NCBI GenBank assembly: GCA_002336245.1
Contig: DDDG01000029.1
Location: 62,001 to 126,000 of the forward strand
From: Flavobacteriales bacterium UBA1986
GTDB taxonomy: Bacteria > Bacteroidota > Bacteroidia > Flavobacteriales_G > Salibacteraceae
DNA: 64,000 nt
Reading direction: 5' to 3'
Shown here: positions 33,112-42,707 of the stretch, piece after piece
Layout of the letters: each line of letters begins with the position of its first letter
Position numbering within the stretch: the first letter of the stretch is position 1
Program-made: the position numbers and the translations under genes
Notes under the pieces: generated by a model
Seen by the model: the letters and a program-made list of their open reading frames with translations, nothing else
Told to the model about the DNA's origin: nothing
Databases searched by the model: none

Positions 33112-34626
33112 ATGCGAAGTTTAGGCTGCGCGTTTTTACTTCTCTGTTGCACTATTCAAGTGCAAGCTCAGGAGCTCAACATTCCCTTGAATAGATCATA
33201 CTACCCAGAGCTCGAGAAAGCCCTGACCAAAAAGACCGACAAGCACCTAAGTTTTTTGGGAATTTCCTACAATGAACTTGACCTTCTCACTGATAGTTCA
33301 ATGGTAGAACGTAAATGGTTGTCAAGGAAACTATTTCACGCAAGCCTCATTCGAATCGACAGCGGCGATTTTCATTTGAGCATCGATCCTTTGTTGAATT
33401 TGGAATTGGGGCAAGATTCGAAAGACATCTCTGGTCAGCAGTTGTACACCAACACGCGAGGAGTTTTGATTCGGGGACAGATAGGGGAGCGACTTGCTTT
33501 TGAAAGTTCCTTCCGCGAAAATCAATCCTTCTTCGGTCCGTTTTTGAGAACTTATATCAATGAATTTGGCGTAGTGCCTGGTTCTGGACGTGTGAAGCCG
33601 TTCAAAACTACCGGATTCGACTATGCGATGGCTTCTGGATATTTGAAGTTGAAAGTCACAGATTGGTTGAATGTTTGGGCCGGACATGGAAAGCAGTTCT
33701 TGGGTTCTGGTTATCGATCTCTTCTACTTTCCGACAATGCTTTCAACTATCCATATGTACGTGCGGAGTTGAGCCTTTTCAAAGGGAAACTTAGGTATCA
33801 ATACATGTCTGCCTCTTTGCGAGAATTGGAAAGACTTCCTGCCACCAAATCGACAGAAGCACAGTTTAGAACGAAGCTCTTGAGCACGAATTATTTGAGT
33901 TTTAAACCGAGTTCGAACTTTGAGATCGTCCTATTTGAATCTGTTTCCTGGGAGCGCTGGGATCAAAACACCTTGGCTTTGAATTATGCGGCATTTCTTC
34001 CAATCATTGGAGTCAATTCTGCGACGCAAAGCGACAACAATAGAAGTAGAAGTCAGCTTGGACTCAATGCTCTTTTCATTCCAAGGGATGGACTAGCACT
34101 ATATGGCCAGCTTTCCCGATTGGAAGGTGGAATGTTCTCTTATCAGACAGGCCTAAAGTTGGCAGGCTGGCCTTTGGAACAACTGATTACGCGCTTAGAA
34201 TTTAATCATGCGGACGCTCAAGACTACTTCATTCAAAGTCCCGAGACTTTCCCTGCACATTACAACCAAAGCCTCAGGCATCCTCGCGTAGCATCCTTCA
34301 GTGAAGTTGTTGTTCGGAATCAAATAAACTTTGGAAGAGTCTTTTTAAAGCAACACCTTTCACTATATTTAAATACGCAGGATGACAAATTTATAATGCA
34401 TGAATCGAATTTTCCGCCAGACGCACTTGCGCTGTATTACCTTCCAACGCAGAATGTCGTGATTCAGAACTATGAAATCTCCTACCTACTTAATCCGAGC
34501 TACGCTCTTAATGTAGCGGCAGGAGTGCGAATTAGAACTGCGGATGATGTAAATGGACGTTCAGAAATGTCGTGGTTGTACTTCGCTTTAAGAACCTCAT
34601 TAAGCAACGTCTATTTTGATTTTTAG
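33112..34626 (+). CDS. Wzi-family outer-membrane beta-barrel (first copy)
   Basis: A 504-aa protein with a signal peptide (MRSLGCAFLL to QVQAQ) and a mature part made of beta strands with aromatic girdles. The signature HGKQFLGSGYRSLLLSDN around residues 196-213 matches the capsule assembly Wzi family in Bacteroidota; C-terminus ends in VYFDF, a typical last barrel strand. Wzi in enterobacteria binds capsule polysaccharide at the outer membrane. Start at 33112, 4 nt after fcl, chosen because the in-frame codon at 33046 lies in fcl. A paralogue lies two genes later. Confidence 0.85.
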   Translation: MRSLGCAFLLLCCTIQVQAQELNIPLNRSYYPELEKALTKKTDKHLSFLGISYNELDLLTDSSMVERKWLSRKLFHASLIRIDSGDFHLSIDPLLNLELGQDSKDISGQQLYTNTRGVLIRGQIGERLAFESSFRENQSFFGPFLRTYINEFGVVPGSGRVKPFKTTGFDYAMASGYLKLKVTDWLNVWAGHGKQFLGSGYRSLLLSDNAFNYPYVRAELSLFKGKLRYQYMSASLRELERLPATKSTEAQFRTKLLSTNYLSFKPSSNFEIVLFESVSWERWDQNTLALNYAAFLPIIGVNSATQSDNNRSRSQLGLNALFIPRDGLALYGQLSRLEGGMFSYQTGLKLAGWPLEQLITRLEFNHADAQDYFIQSPETFPAHYNQSLRHPRVASFSEVVVRNQINFGRVFLKQHLSLYLNTQDDKFIMHESNFPPDALALYYLPTQNVVIQNYEISYLLNPSYALNVAAGVRIRTADDVNGRSEMSWLYFALRTSLSNVYFDF

Positions 34627-34653
34627 GATAGATTTGAACTCAATTGTGAATCC

Positions 34654-35715
34654 ATGATCAAGCTTGCGCTTGCCTTCATAACGTCTTTTGTTGTGGTGCT
34701 CCTTTCTACACCTGCTCTCATCAAGGTTTCGTACCTCAAGAGACTTGTTGATGAGCCTTCAGAAGGTCGTAAAGTACACAGTAGACGCATTCCTACAATT
34801 GGCGGGATAATGATCTTCGCCGGCACCCTTTTTTCTTACCTACTCTGGTATCCCTTCATCGAAATCGATGACTTCAAGTACATCTGTGCATCGATGCTCA
34901 TTCTGTTCTTTATTGGAGTGAAGGATGACATCGTGGGGACGGCACCAATGAAAAAACTGATAGGTCACCTCATTGTAGCCTTCATCTTGGTGTTTATGGC
35001 AGAAATCCGCATCACAAGTATGTATGGGCTGTTCGGCCTCGAAGACATTCCTTTGTACGCAAGCACAGCTCTTTCGGTATTTGCTTACATCGTAATCGTG
35101 AATGCGTTCAACCTCATCGATGGGGTGGATGGCCTAGCTTCTGGTGTTGGGTTCATCTCATGCATGGCTTTTGCTGGCTGGTTCTTTATGGCGGGCGGAC
35201 TGGAAGATGCAGTTCTTGCCTTGGCTCTAGGTGGAGCTTTGTTGGGCTTCTTGATATTTAATTTCCCACCGGCCCGCATCTTCATGGGCGATTCAGGCTC
35301 ACTTGTGATAGGATTGATTGCAGCTGTTCTGGCCATTAAAATGATCGAATTTGAACACGGTAAGCTTCCCATGGTGGTCGTTGAAATCTCAAAACCAGTT
35401 TATGCCATGGCGGCTTTGGCATATCCAATGGTCGACACCCTCCGCATTACGACACTTCGAATATTGCAGGGGAGGTCTCCATTCAGTGCAGATCGGTCGC
35501 ATTTGCACCACCAATTGTTGGATCTAGGACTGAATCACCTTCAAACGAGTTTGGTGGTTTACCTCTTCAGCATCCTCTCCATTACGATTGCGGTTTTTCT
35601 TCCTTTCGACAACAGCATCAACTTCTTCATCATACTTCTCTTCGTATTCTCAATGGCGAGCCTTCCGTCCATTTTACTTTATGCACGAAGAAAAAAGAAG
35701 GCAAATGAGAGTTAG
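34654..35715 (+). CDS. Undecaprenyl-phosphate GlcNAc-1-phosphate transferase family protein (WecA/MraY type)
   Basis: A 353-aa polytopic membrane enzyme (about ten helices) that transfers a sugar-1-phosphate from a UDP-sugar to the undecaprenyl carrier. Motifs: RRIPTIGGIMIF, GVKDDIVG (Mg-binding aspartates), NAFNLIDGVDGLASG, FMGDSGSLVIG and the cytoplasmic DRSHLHHQLLDLGL, which is the WecA/WbpL hallmark. It starts glycan lipid synthesis for the products of this operon. The 3' end overlaps the second wzi-like gene by 11 nt. Confidence 0.93.
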   Translation: MIKLALAFITSFVVVLLSTPALIKVSYLKRLVDEPSEGRKVHSRRIPTIGGIMIFAGTLFSYLLWYPFIEIDDFKYICASMLILFFIGVKDDIVGTAPMKKLIGHLIVAFILVFMAEIRITSMYGLFGLEDIPLYASTALSVFAYIVIVNAFNLIDGVDGLASGVGFISCMAFAGWFFMAGGLEDAVLALALGGALLGFLIFNFPPARIFMGDSGSLVIGLIAAVLAIKMIEFEHGKLPMVVVEISKPVYAMAALAYPMVDTLRITTLRILQGRSPFSADRSHLHHQLLDLGLNHLQTSLVVYLFSILSITIAVFLPFDNSINFFIILLFVFSMASLPSILLYARRKKKANES

Positions 35716-37204
35716 TCTCTTTGTACTCCTCATCGCCCTTCAACTCCCATCTTTCGGGCAAATCGATTTGCTTCCTCGCATAGATCAATGGCGCTCCATA
35801 CAACAGACGCATGAACAGCACACGAGCATTGCTCTCGGGGAGGAGATGCTTCAGACCGTAAGACAAGAAGACAGTCTTGCGGAAACCAAAGGAGCTCGAG
35901 TCAGTTTAGAGCTTCACCCCCGCCTTGAAGGAGGGTATTCATCTGGAACCGGCGGCGCCATTTATGAGTCCAGCCTCGGTCTTCTTACTCAGTTTAAAAC
36001 CGAAAAGCGATGGAGACTAAGTTTTGCTCCAATCATCTCAACCGGAAGCTTCCCAAAGTATATGACAGATGAGATCAATGCAAACAGAATTCACCCGTAT
36101 GGAGGAATTGCAATCTATTCTGCCGGACAGAATCATTACAATTCATTTTTCCTCAAGGGAAATGTAGAGTTTAGAGCAAGCAATCGATTTCAATTTTCTT
36201 TTGGAAACACGCAGACTTTTCTTGGCGATGGCTACCGAAGTTTGATGTTGAGTGAGTATTCAAACAACTTCTTGAATTTTAAACTGAAAGCGAAAGTTTG
36301 GAAGTTCAAGTACCTTTTTATGGTCTCACAGCTTAGAGATTTCAGCGATCGAAGCCAAACAAACTATTGGGATTTAGAGGACAAGTACACAGCCACTCAT
36401 TACATGAGTTGGAACATCACCGGGAAGATCAATCTCTCCTTTTTCGAGTCCATTGTTTGGAGAGGTCAAGACACCTTACTCGCTAGAGGCATCGAACCGA
36501 ATTACTTGAATCCCGTCATTTTCTTTAGACCCGTTGAATACTCCCTTGGCTCAACTGACAATTCGATTTTAGGCTTGAATTTTTCTTGGGAATTGAAGGA
36601 TGGAATTAAGCTCTATCATCAATTGGTGTTGGATGAGTTTCTACTCAGTGAAATCCGTGCCCGAAATGGCTGGTGGGCGAATAAATATGCTTTCCAGTTT
36701 GGGGCAAAATGGGAGCGAGCTTTTGGAATTGAAAACCTCAGAGTGCTGGGAGAGTTCAACTCCATTCGTCCCTTTACATTCTCACACAAAAGCTCCCAGG
36801 AGAGCTATTCGCACATGAATCGCCCATTGGGTCACCCGCTTGGCGCAAACTTCAATGAAGGACTGGCTGAGCTCTTGTACTATACCGATGTGTGGGATTT
36901 CAACCTGCGCTTTTTCTCTGCAGGAATCGGACTTGATACAGGCGCTGTGAGCAATGGTCAAAATGTGCTTTTATCCTACGAACGCAGAAACGGAACCTAC
37001 GGTCATAAAATCGGCCAAGGTTTGAAGACTAACATCAATCACTTTCAGACTTCCATCTCTTACCTGCTGTGGCCTTCCATGGGCGTAAAAGCAAATTTGA
37101 TGGTCGGCTATCGGCTAGCTAAGAATGCTGTTCTGGAAGAGGACGATTTCTATTTCAGAATAGGAATCGGTACGAACTTAAATCGGGTGAATCGCTTCTA
37201 TTAA
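35705..37204 (+). CDS. Wzi-family outer-membrane beta-barrel (second copy)
   Basis: A 499-aa protein with signal peptide (MRVSLFVLLIALQLPSFGQ) and the same barrel plan as the copy at 33112, including GNTQTFLGDGYRSLMLSE, aligned with the GSGYRSLLLSDN signature of its paralogue. It starts within the wecA end, so translation is probably coupled. It is the last gene of the cysQ-gmd-fcl-wzi-wecA-wzi run, and its stop overlaps the rodA stop on the other strand. Confidence 0.83.
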   Translation: MRVSLFVLLIALQLPSFGQIDLLPRIDQWRSIQQTHEQHTSIALGEEMLQTVRQEDSLAETKGARVSLELHPRLEGGYSSGTGGAIYESSLGLLTQFKTEKRWRLSFAPIISTGSFPKYMTDEINANRIHPYGGIAIYSAGQNHYNSFFLKGNVEFRASNRFQFSFGNTQTFLGDGYRSLMLSEYSNNFLNFKLKAKVWKFKYLFMVSQLRDFSDRSQTNYWDLEDKYTATHYMSWNITGKINLSFFESIVWRGQDTLLARGIEPNYLNPVIFFRPVEYSLGSTDNSILGLNFSWELKDGIKLYHQLVLDEFLLSEIRARNGWWANKYAFQFGAKWERAFGIENLRVLGEFNSIRPFTFSHKSSQESYSHMNRPLGHPLGANFNEGLAELLYYTDVWDFNLRFFSAGIGLDTGAVSNGQNVLLSYERRNGTYGHKIGQGLKTNINHFQTSISYLLWPSMGVKANLMVGYRLAKNAVLEEDDFYFRIGIGTNLNRVNRFY

Positions 37205-38502
37205 CGAAGCACATTGATGCGGTCTGAATCCATTTTGATGAAGGCAAAAAGCAGAAGTGTGAATCCCCACAACGAAGACCCGCCGTAACTGAAGAAGGGC
37301 AAGGGAATTCCGATTACAGGTGCCAGACCAATCGTCATTCCAATGTTAATGGCAAAGTGGAAGAAGAAAATAGAGGCTACACAATAGCCATATATCCGCG
37401 CAAATTTCGACCGCTGTTTTTCAGATAAATAGATAATTCTGAAGAGCAAGAAGATGAATAAGACCACCACGACAAGTGAGCCTAGGAAGCCCCATTCCTC
37501 CCCTACGGTACAGAAAATGAAGTCGGTGCTCTGTTCGGGAACGAAGTCAAATTTTGTTTGAGTTCCTTGAAGAAAACCCTTGCCAACCCAGCCGCCAGAA
37601 CCAATGGCGATTTTCGATTGATGTACGTTATATCCTGCGCCCGTTGGGTCGGAAGTAATGCCTAAAAGCTCATTGATCCGATCTTGTTGATGCGGACTTA
37701 ACACCTCTTCGAAGATGTAGTCAACGCTAAAAACGTAGCCAGAGACGAATATGACGGCAATCCCAAGAACAATGGGAAGTTGCTTCACTTTCCTGAAAAG
37801 AAAGAATATTAGAAGGGCGAGAATAGCGACAAAGAGCATGATGATGTAAACTCCTTGTATTTGGAAGTCAAAGGGAAGGTTGATGGAAGAATCTCGGAGC
37901 AGCAGGGATAGTATGAACAGAAAGGCGCTGAGAAGGCCAAAGAGTAAAACGTTTCCCGAAAGGCCTTCACGATAAAGAACAAAAATGAGTGCAGTATACA
38001 CGAGCACCGAGCCGGTGTCGGGTTGAAGTAAAATGAGCAATGCCGGACTTAATATGATCAGAAAGGCGATGGCTCGCGTCCGGAAACCCTTGAAGGATTT
38101 GGTTAGAGAAGAGAGGTAATTACTCAAGGCCAATGCCGTTCCGAACTTGGCGAGCTCTGAAGGTTGAAAGCTGATTGGTCCCATAACAAACCAGCTTTGA
38201 GCTCCTTTAATCTCTTTTCCAAAAACCAATACCGCAGCAAGAAGAACGAGGGAAAAGATGAAGAGGGGATAGGAGAAAGTTTGGAAAAAGCGAAAGTCGA
38301 GTTGCAGACAGATGAAGGCAATTACAGTAGCTGTTCCGATCCAAAGCAACTGCTTTCCGTAGAGTTGAGAAAGGTCAAATATGCTGCTGAAATCATCCGA
38401 ATATGTCGCAGCATAGATGTTGAGCCAGCCAAGCATCACTAAGATTGCGAATACCCCAATCAAGGTATAATCGTAGGAGCCCCCTTTACTGCGGTCGGTC
38501 AT
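37201..38502 (-). CDS. rodA: Rod shape-determining protein RodA (SEDS glycosyltransferase)
   Basis: A 433-aa polytopic SEDS-family peptidoglycan polymerase with about ten membrane helices. The conserved segments FKIAIGSGG-like QSKIAIGSGGWVGKGF, TQTKFDFVPEQSTDFIF and GIPLPFFSYGGSSL are RodA/FtsW signatures. It overlaps the PBP2 gene by 17 nt and works with it in lateral wall synthesis of the elongasome. It is last in the purH-mreB operon. Confidence 0.95.
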   Translation of the reverse strand: MTDRSKGGSYDYTLIGVFAILVMLGWLNIYAATYSDDFSSIFDLSQLYGKQLLWIGTATVIAFICLQLDFRFFQTFSYPLFIFSLVLLAAVLVFGKEIKGAQSWFVMGPISFQPSELAKFGTALALSNYLSSLTKSFKGFRTRAIAFLIILSPALLILLQPDTGSVLVYTALIFVLYREGLSGNVLLFGLLSAFLFILSLLLRDSSINLPFDFQIQGVYIIMLFVAILALLIFFLFRKVKQLPIVLGIAVIFVSGYVFSVDYIFEEVLSPHQQDRINELLGITSDPTGAGYNVHQSKIAIGSGGWVGKGFLQGTQTKFDFVPEQSTDFIFCTVGEEWGFLGSLVVVVLFIFLLFRIIYLSEKQRSKFARIYGYCVASIFFFHFAINIGMTIGLAPVIGIPLPFFSYGGSSLWGFTLLLFAFIKMDSDRINVLR

Positions 38503-40315
38503 AAATCTCTAAAAATTGAGCGTCAAAAACACGCTGTTCTTTCTCTTTGCGAACGACCTTTCCATAGATGTATTTTTCCATCATGAGGGAGCTGATAGGC
38601 GCGGCCCAAACGCCACCAAAATCACTGTATTCAACATAGGTTGCAATGGCAATCTTCGGATTTTCTCGTGGCGCAAAAGCAATGAAAACGGAATGGTCTG
38701 GCCAAGGGTCGTTTTGAACTGTTCCGGTTTTACCGCAAACTTCAATCGAATCCATCCGGGCCCTTCCAGCAGTTCCTCCGGTTTCGTTTACCACTTTCGA
38801 CATAGCCTGAACAATTGGCTCAAAATGCTGCGGGTCCACTCCGCTTTGTTGCTTCTCCGTGTAGGGTTTTAAAGCTCGTCCGGAATCTCCTACCGATTGA
38901 ACCAAATGGGGTAAATAGTAATAGCCACGGTTGGCAATGGTAGCGGCTAAATTGGCCATTTGAATTGGGACGACACCAAGTTCGCCTTCTCCAATACTGT
39001 TTGAATAAATTGTAGAAAACGCCCAGCGGTCGTCGCCATACCAGCGGTCGTAGAAAGCATCTCCTGGAACGGTTCCGCCCAGAACACCTGGGATGTCGAT
39101 TTCAATAGGGCGACCAAATCCAAAGCGTTGAACACTTTTTCTCCATTTGATGATGCCGCTCTCACTGTCTTGAAAAATGCTTTTTTTCTCGCCACGCTGG
39201 ATCATGCGACGGTATACCTCATAGAAATAAGGGTTGCATGAATGCTGAATGGCCTCAACCAGTTTGTCGTTCGAGTGTGAACCGTGGCAGCCGATAATTC
39301 CACGATTGCAAGCAATTCGTGTATTTGCAGTTATTAGTCCGTCTTGCAGTGCAATTAGGCTTTGTACAATCTTGAAGATTGAACCGGGTCGATACTCAGC
39401 ATTGATTGCTCGATTGAAGAGAGGCGTTAGGGTGTCGTTGGCGGCCAGTGCCCGATAGTTTTTAGATCGGTCTCTTCCAACCAATAAATTCGGATCGTAT
39501 CCGGGGCTAGCCACCATGCAAAGAATTTCACCCGTGCTGGGCTCTATGGCAACAATACTCCCACGTTTGCCCTGCATTAGACGCTCTCCGTACGCTTGAA
39601 GCTCGAGGTCGATGCTGCTGTGAAGGTTCAAGCCTGGAACAGCAGCAGTGTCGTATTTGCCACCGGCATAATTTCCTTTCACAGTATTGTGTACGTCGAC
39701 AACCAAGACCTTCTGCCCTCGACTTCCTCGAAGCTGTTCTTCATAGAATTTTTCGAGTCCAGAAATTCCGATGTAGTCGCCCTTTTTGTAATAATCGTCT
39801 TGCTCCAATTGAAATGGACTGATTTCAGAAATATAACCCAGAGCGTGCGCCGCGGCCTTTCGGGGATACTTTCTTAAGGTTCTTTTTTGTCCAAAAAAAC
39901 CGGGAAATTTGTACAACTGTTCGGAAATGGCTGCATAATCTTCGGCTGAAATTTGTTTTTCGAAGATGCTCGCTTTATAACGACTGTACGAGCTTGCATC
40001 TTTCAATCGTTCGAGAATTAAATCTTGTTCTATACCAAGAATACTTGCCATGGCTGAGGTGTCGAACACTTGAAGCCTTTTCGGAATTACCATGAGATCG
40101 TAAGCAGCTTCATTGTATACGAGCAGCTTGCCATTTCTACCGTAAATAAGTCCTCGAGTTGGGTACTCTGTTACATAGCGAAGCGCCTGGTTTTTTGCCG
40201 ATGATTTGTAGCTATTGTCAACAACCTGGATGAAAAAGAGGCGCATCAGATAGATCAGCCCAATGAAGAACATGATCGCAAGCACCACATACATGCGATT
40301 CTCATAAGATTTCAT
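38486..40315 (-). CDS. mrdA: Penicillin-binding protein 2
   Basis: A 609-aa class B transpeptidase. One N-terminal helix (about residues 9-30), a PBP dimerisation domain, and a transpeptidase domain with the active-site serine S312 in PGSIFK, the SxN motif at 359-361 (SCN) and KTGT in EVCGKTGT. It cross-links peptidoglycan in the elongasome together with RodA and MreBCD. Length is normal for the family. Confidence 0.96.
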   Translation of the reverse strand: MKSYENRMYVVLAIMFFIGLIYLMRLFFIQVVDNSYKSSAKNQALRYVTEYPTRGLIYGRNGKLLVYNEAAYDLMVIPKRLQVFDTSAMASILGIEQDLILERLKDASSYSRYKASIFEKQISAEDYAAISEQLYKFPGFFGQKRTLRKYPRKAAAHALGYISEISPFQLEQDDYYKKGDYIGISGLEKFYEEQLRGSRGQKVLVVDVHNTVKGNYAGGKYDTAAVPGLNLHSSIDLELQAYGERLMQGKRGSIVAIEPSTGEILCMVASPGYDPNLLVGRDRSKNYRALAANDTLTPLFNRAINAEYRPGSIFKIVQSLIALQDGLITANTRIACNRGIIGCHGSHSNDKLVEAIQHSCNPYFYEVYRRMIQRGEKKSIFQDSESGIIKWRKSVQRFGFGRPIEIDIPGVLGGTVPGDAFYDRWYGDDRWAFSTIYSNSIGEGELGVVPIQMANLAATIANRGYYYLPHLVQSVGDSGRALKPYTEKQQSGVDPQHFEPIVQAMSKVVNETGGTAGRARMDSIEVCGKTGTVQNDPWPDHSVFIAFAPRENPKIAIATYVEYSDFGGVWAAPISSLMMEKYIYGKVVRKEKEQRVFDAQFLEIYDRPQ

Positions 40316-40830
40316 GAACGCACTTTTCGTCTGTACCGCAGATATTCAACGGCAATTACTAGCAATAGAGTGAAAGCTGCAGAGGAGAATGTGCGAATAA
40401 GAATCTGCCCAAGTTCACTGAATTTAAGGCTTTCCAGGCTAAAAAGGAAAAAGTGATGAGCAAGAATGAGGATGCCGCTGTATGAGATAAACCATGGGAG
40501 TCCCATTTCGCTGATGCTTGGACGAGAGCTGAATTCGAATCCGTCTCGTGGAGCCAAGTACTTTAGTAAGAAGAAACGCAGGAAGGCGATGAGCAAGGCT
40601 GCAGAGGTATGTAGGCCGATGGTGCTGCTGAAGAGGTCGATTACAAGACCGAGGAAAAAGCCGAAAAGTAATATCTGATGTTTTGAGACGTCGACGGGCA
40701 AGACTAAAATCACCATCACGTAGAGGTAGGGATTGACGAAGCCAAGAAACTGGATGTTGTTCAGAATCACCACCTGCAGGAAGACGACGATTAAGCCAAA
40801 AATTAAAAAACGAAATCCGTCCGTTCTCAT
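40312..40830 (-). CDS. mreD: Rod shape-determining protein MreD
   Basis: A 172-aa membrane protein with about five hydrophobic segments and the motif LGLVIDLFSSTIGLHTSAALLIAF split across two helices, typical for MreD. It links MreC to the inner-membrane part of the elongasome. It overlaps both mreC and the PBP2 gene by 4 nt. Confidence 0.9.
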   Translation of the reverse strand: MRTDGFRFLIFGLIVVFLQVVILNNIQFLGFVNPYLYVMVILVLPVDVSKHQILLFGFFLGLVIDLFSSTIGLHTSAALLIAFLRFFLLKYLAPRDGFEFSSRPSISEMGLPWFISYSGILILAHHFFLFSLESLKFSELGQILIRTFSSAAFTLLLVIAVEYLRYRRKVRS

Positions 40831-41660
40831 TCCTTTACTGTACTTGTGTCAGACTGCAATTGCAGTTGTTCCATCTTAGAATTGTTGTGCACTACATAGA
40901 CGTAGGCCAACTTCCTAAAGTCGACTGATAGATTGATGTCTATTTCATGAAAGCCCTCTTCTTCACCAGTGATTTCATTGACGGTTCCAATCATAATGCC
41001 TCTGGGATAGTAGGTGGAAGACCCTCTTGTAAATATGGTATCTCCTGCATTCACTTTTGCGTGCGAAGGAATGTCGTAGAGTTGAGCAATGGTTGAATTG
41101 TTCCCATCCCAGCGAACAAGACCGAAGTAACCTGTTGCGGCATGTTCTGCGCTCAAAACACTTTGTCGATGTAAGAATGAATAGGCTAAAGAGTAATTTT
41201 TTGAAACACTTTTCACTAGTCCAACTGCTCCAAAGGGACTTATAAGCCCCATTTCTGGTTTCACTCCGTGCGCACTTCCTCTATCGATTAAAATATAATT
41301 ACTTCGTTTATTGGTTGTGCTATTAACTATTCTCGCTGCTTGAAAGCTATATTGCTGTCGATAGATTTCATTTTCACGAACAAGCAATTCCGAGCCGTAC
41401 CGATACAGGCTCTCCATGTTTCTAGATTTGAGTTTCGCGTTTTCATGCATGAGAATCTCATTGACATCCGAAAGGGTAAGGTATTCGGTGAAGTTCTTAA
41501 TGCGTGTGCTCACGGCACCATTCAGAGCATTCGAAAAACCCAGAAAGTTTGAATTGTGAAAACGATTGAAGCGAGTTAGTAATCCAAGGCTAAGCAGCAA
41601 CAAAAGGAAGAAGAGTATGCTGAAATTGTTGCGCCATAAAAGTGCGATCAGACTACGCAT
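40827..41660 (-). CDS. mreC: Rod shape-determining protein MreC
   Basis: A 277-aa protein with one N-terminal helix (residues 11-30), a short coiled coil (about 60-95), then the periplasmic beta-barrel domain with DRGSAHGVKPEMGLISPFGAVG and GDTIFTRGSSTYYPRGIMIG, matching MreC. It acts in the periplasm as scaffold of the elongasome. mreB is 21 nt upstream. Confidence 0.94.
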   Translation of the reverse strand: MRSLIALLWRNNFSILFFLLLLLSLGLLTRFNRFHNSNFLGFSNALNGAVSTRIKNFTEYLTLSDVNEILMHENAKLKSRNMESLYRYGSELLVRENEIYRQQYSFQAARIVNSTTNKRSNYILIDRGSAHGVKPEMGLISPFGAVGLVKSVSKNYSLAYSFLHRQSVLSAEHAATGYFGLVRWDGNNSTIAQLYDIPSHAKVNAGDTIFTRGSSTYYPRGIMIGTVNEITGEEEGFHEIDINLSVDFRKLAYVYVVHNNSKMEQLQLQSDTSTVKE

Positions 41661-41681
41661 TGCATTCTTTCACTCCTTCGT

Positions 41682-42704
41682 TTATTTCATCAAGAATGGG
41701 AAACGATCGATGTTCTTCAAGGCAATACCTGTTCCTCGGGCAACTGCACGCAAAGGATCGTCTGCAACGTGCACAGGCAGTTTTGTCTTCAAAGAGATTC
41801 GCTTGTCGAGACCACGTAACATTGAGCCTCCACCTGCGAGGTAAATTCCCGTCTTGTAGATGTCGGCAGAGAGTTCCGGAGGGGTGAGCTCCAAAGCGCT
41901 CAAAATGGCTTCTTCAATTTTAGAAATCGATTTGTCGAGAGCGTGTGCAATCTCAACGTAACTGACATAAATCTCTTTTGGGATACCGGTCATCAAATCA
42001 CGTCCGTGAACGGCCAAATCATCTGGGGCGTCGTCCAATTCAGTCAGGGCAGCACCAATCTCAATTTTGATTCGCTCTGCGGTACGTTCACCAATGAGGA
42101 TGTTGTGTTGGCGGCGCATGTAATCTTCAATGTCGCTCGTAAATTCATCACCAGCAACTCGAATCGATTTGTCGCAAACAATTCCTCCTAAAGCGATGAC
42201 CGCAATTTCAGAAGTCCCTCCTCCGATGTCGATGATCATGTTGCCCATAGGCTCTTCTACGTCAATCCCAATTCCTATGGCAGCGGCCATTGGTTCATAG
42301 ATCAAGTAAACTTCTTTTGCGCCAGCGTGCTCAGCAGAGTCACGAACCGCACGTTTTTCAACCTCAGTGATTCCTGAAGGTATACAGATGACCATTCTTA
42401 AGGAGGGCTGAAACAAGCGTTTTCCCGGATTGATCATTTTAATCATTCCACGAATCATGTGTTCAGCCGCATGAAAATCTGCAATAACGCCATCTTTTAG
42501 TGGACGTATGGTGCGAATTCCTTCGTGGGCCTTACCGTGCATTTGCATGGCTTGCTTGCCCACTGCGATCATCTTGCCCGACTGAACTTCGCGGGCAACA
42601 ATGGACGGCTCATCAACAACAACTTTATCGTTGTGGATGATCAGGATGTTTGCCGTTCCTAAATCGATCGCAATTTCTTGGGTGAAAAAATCAAATAATC
42701 CCAT
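41682..42704 (-). CDS. mreB: Actin-like cell shape protein MreB
   Basis: A 340-aa actin homologue. The phosphate-1 motif IAIDLGTANILI begins at about residue 11, phosphate-2 is IIDIGGGTSEIAV, and the adenosine motif is LAGGGSMLRGLD. It forms ATP-dependent membrane-bound filaments that direct lateral wall growth. It lies 3 nt after purH. Confidence 0.97.
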   Translation of the reverse strand: MGLFDFFTQEIAIDLGTANILIIHNDKVVVDEPSIVAREVQSGKMIAVGKQAMQMHGKAHEGIRTIRPLKDGVIADFHAAEHMIRGMIKMINPGKRLFQPSLRMVICIPSGITEVEKRAVRDSAEHAGAKEVYLIYEPMAAAIGIGIDVEEPMGNMIIDIGGGTSEIAVIALGGIVCDKSIRVAGDEFTSDIEDYMRRQHNILIGERTAERIKIEIGAALTELDDAPDDLAVHGRDLMTGIPKEIYVSYVEIAHALDKSISKIEEAILSALELTPPELSADIYKTGIYLAGGGSMLRGLDKRISLKTKLPVHVADDPLRAVARGTGIALKNIDRFPFLMK

Positions 42705-42707
42705 GTC

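Noticed and set aside
32718..33152. Minus-strand open frame of 144 codons opposite fcl and wzi
   Set aside because: Located over two recognised genes and with composition typical for a shadow frame.
41566..41887. Plus-strand open frames opposite mreB and mreC
   Set aside because: They run antisense over the mreB/mreC junction, which is well explained by the minus-strand genes.
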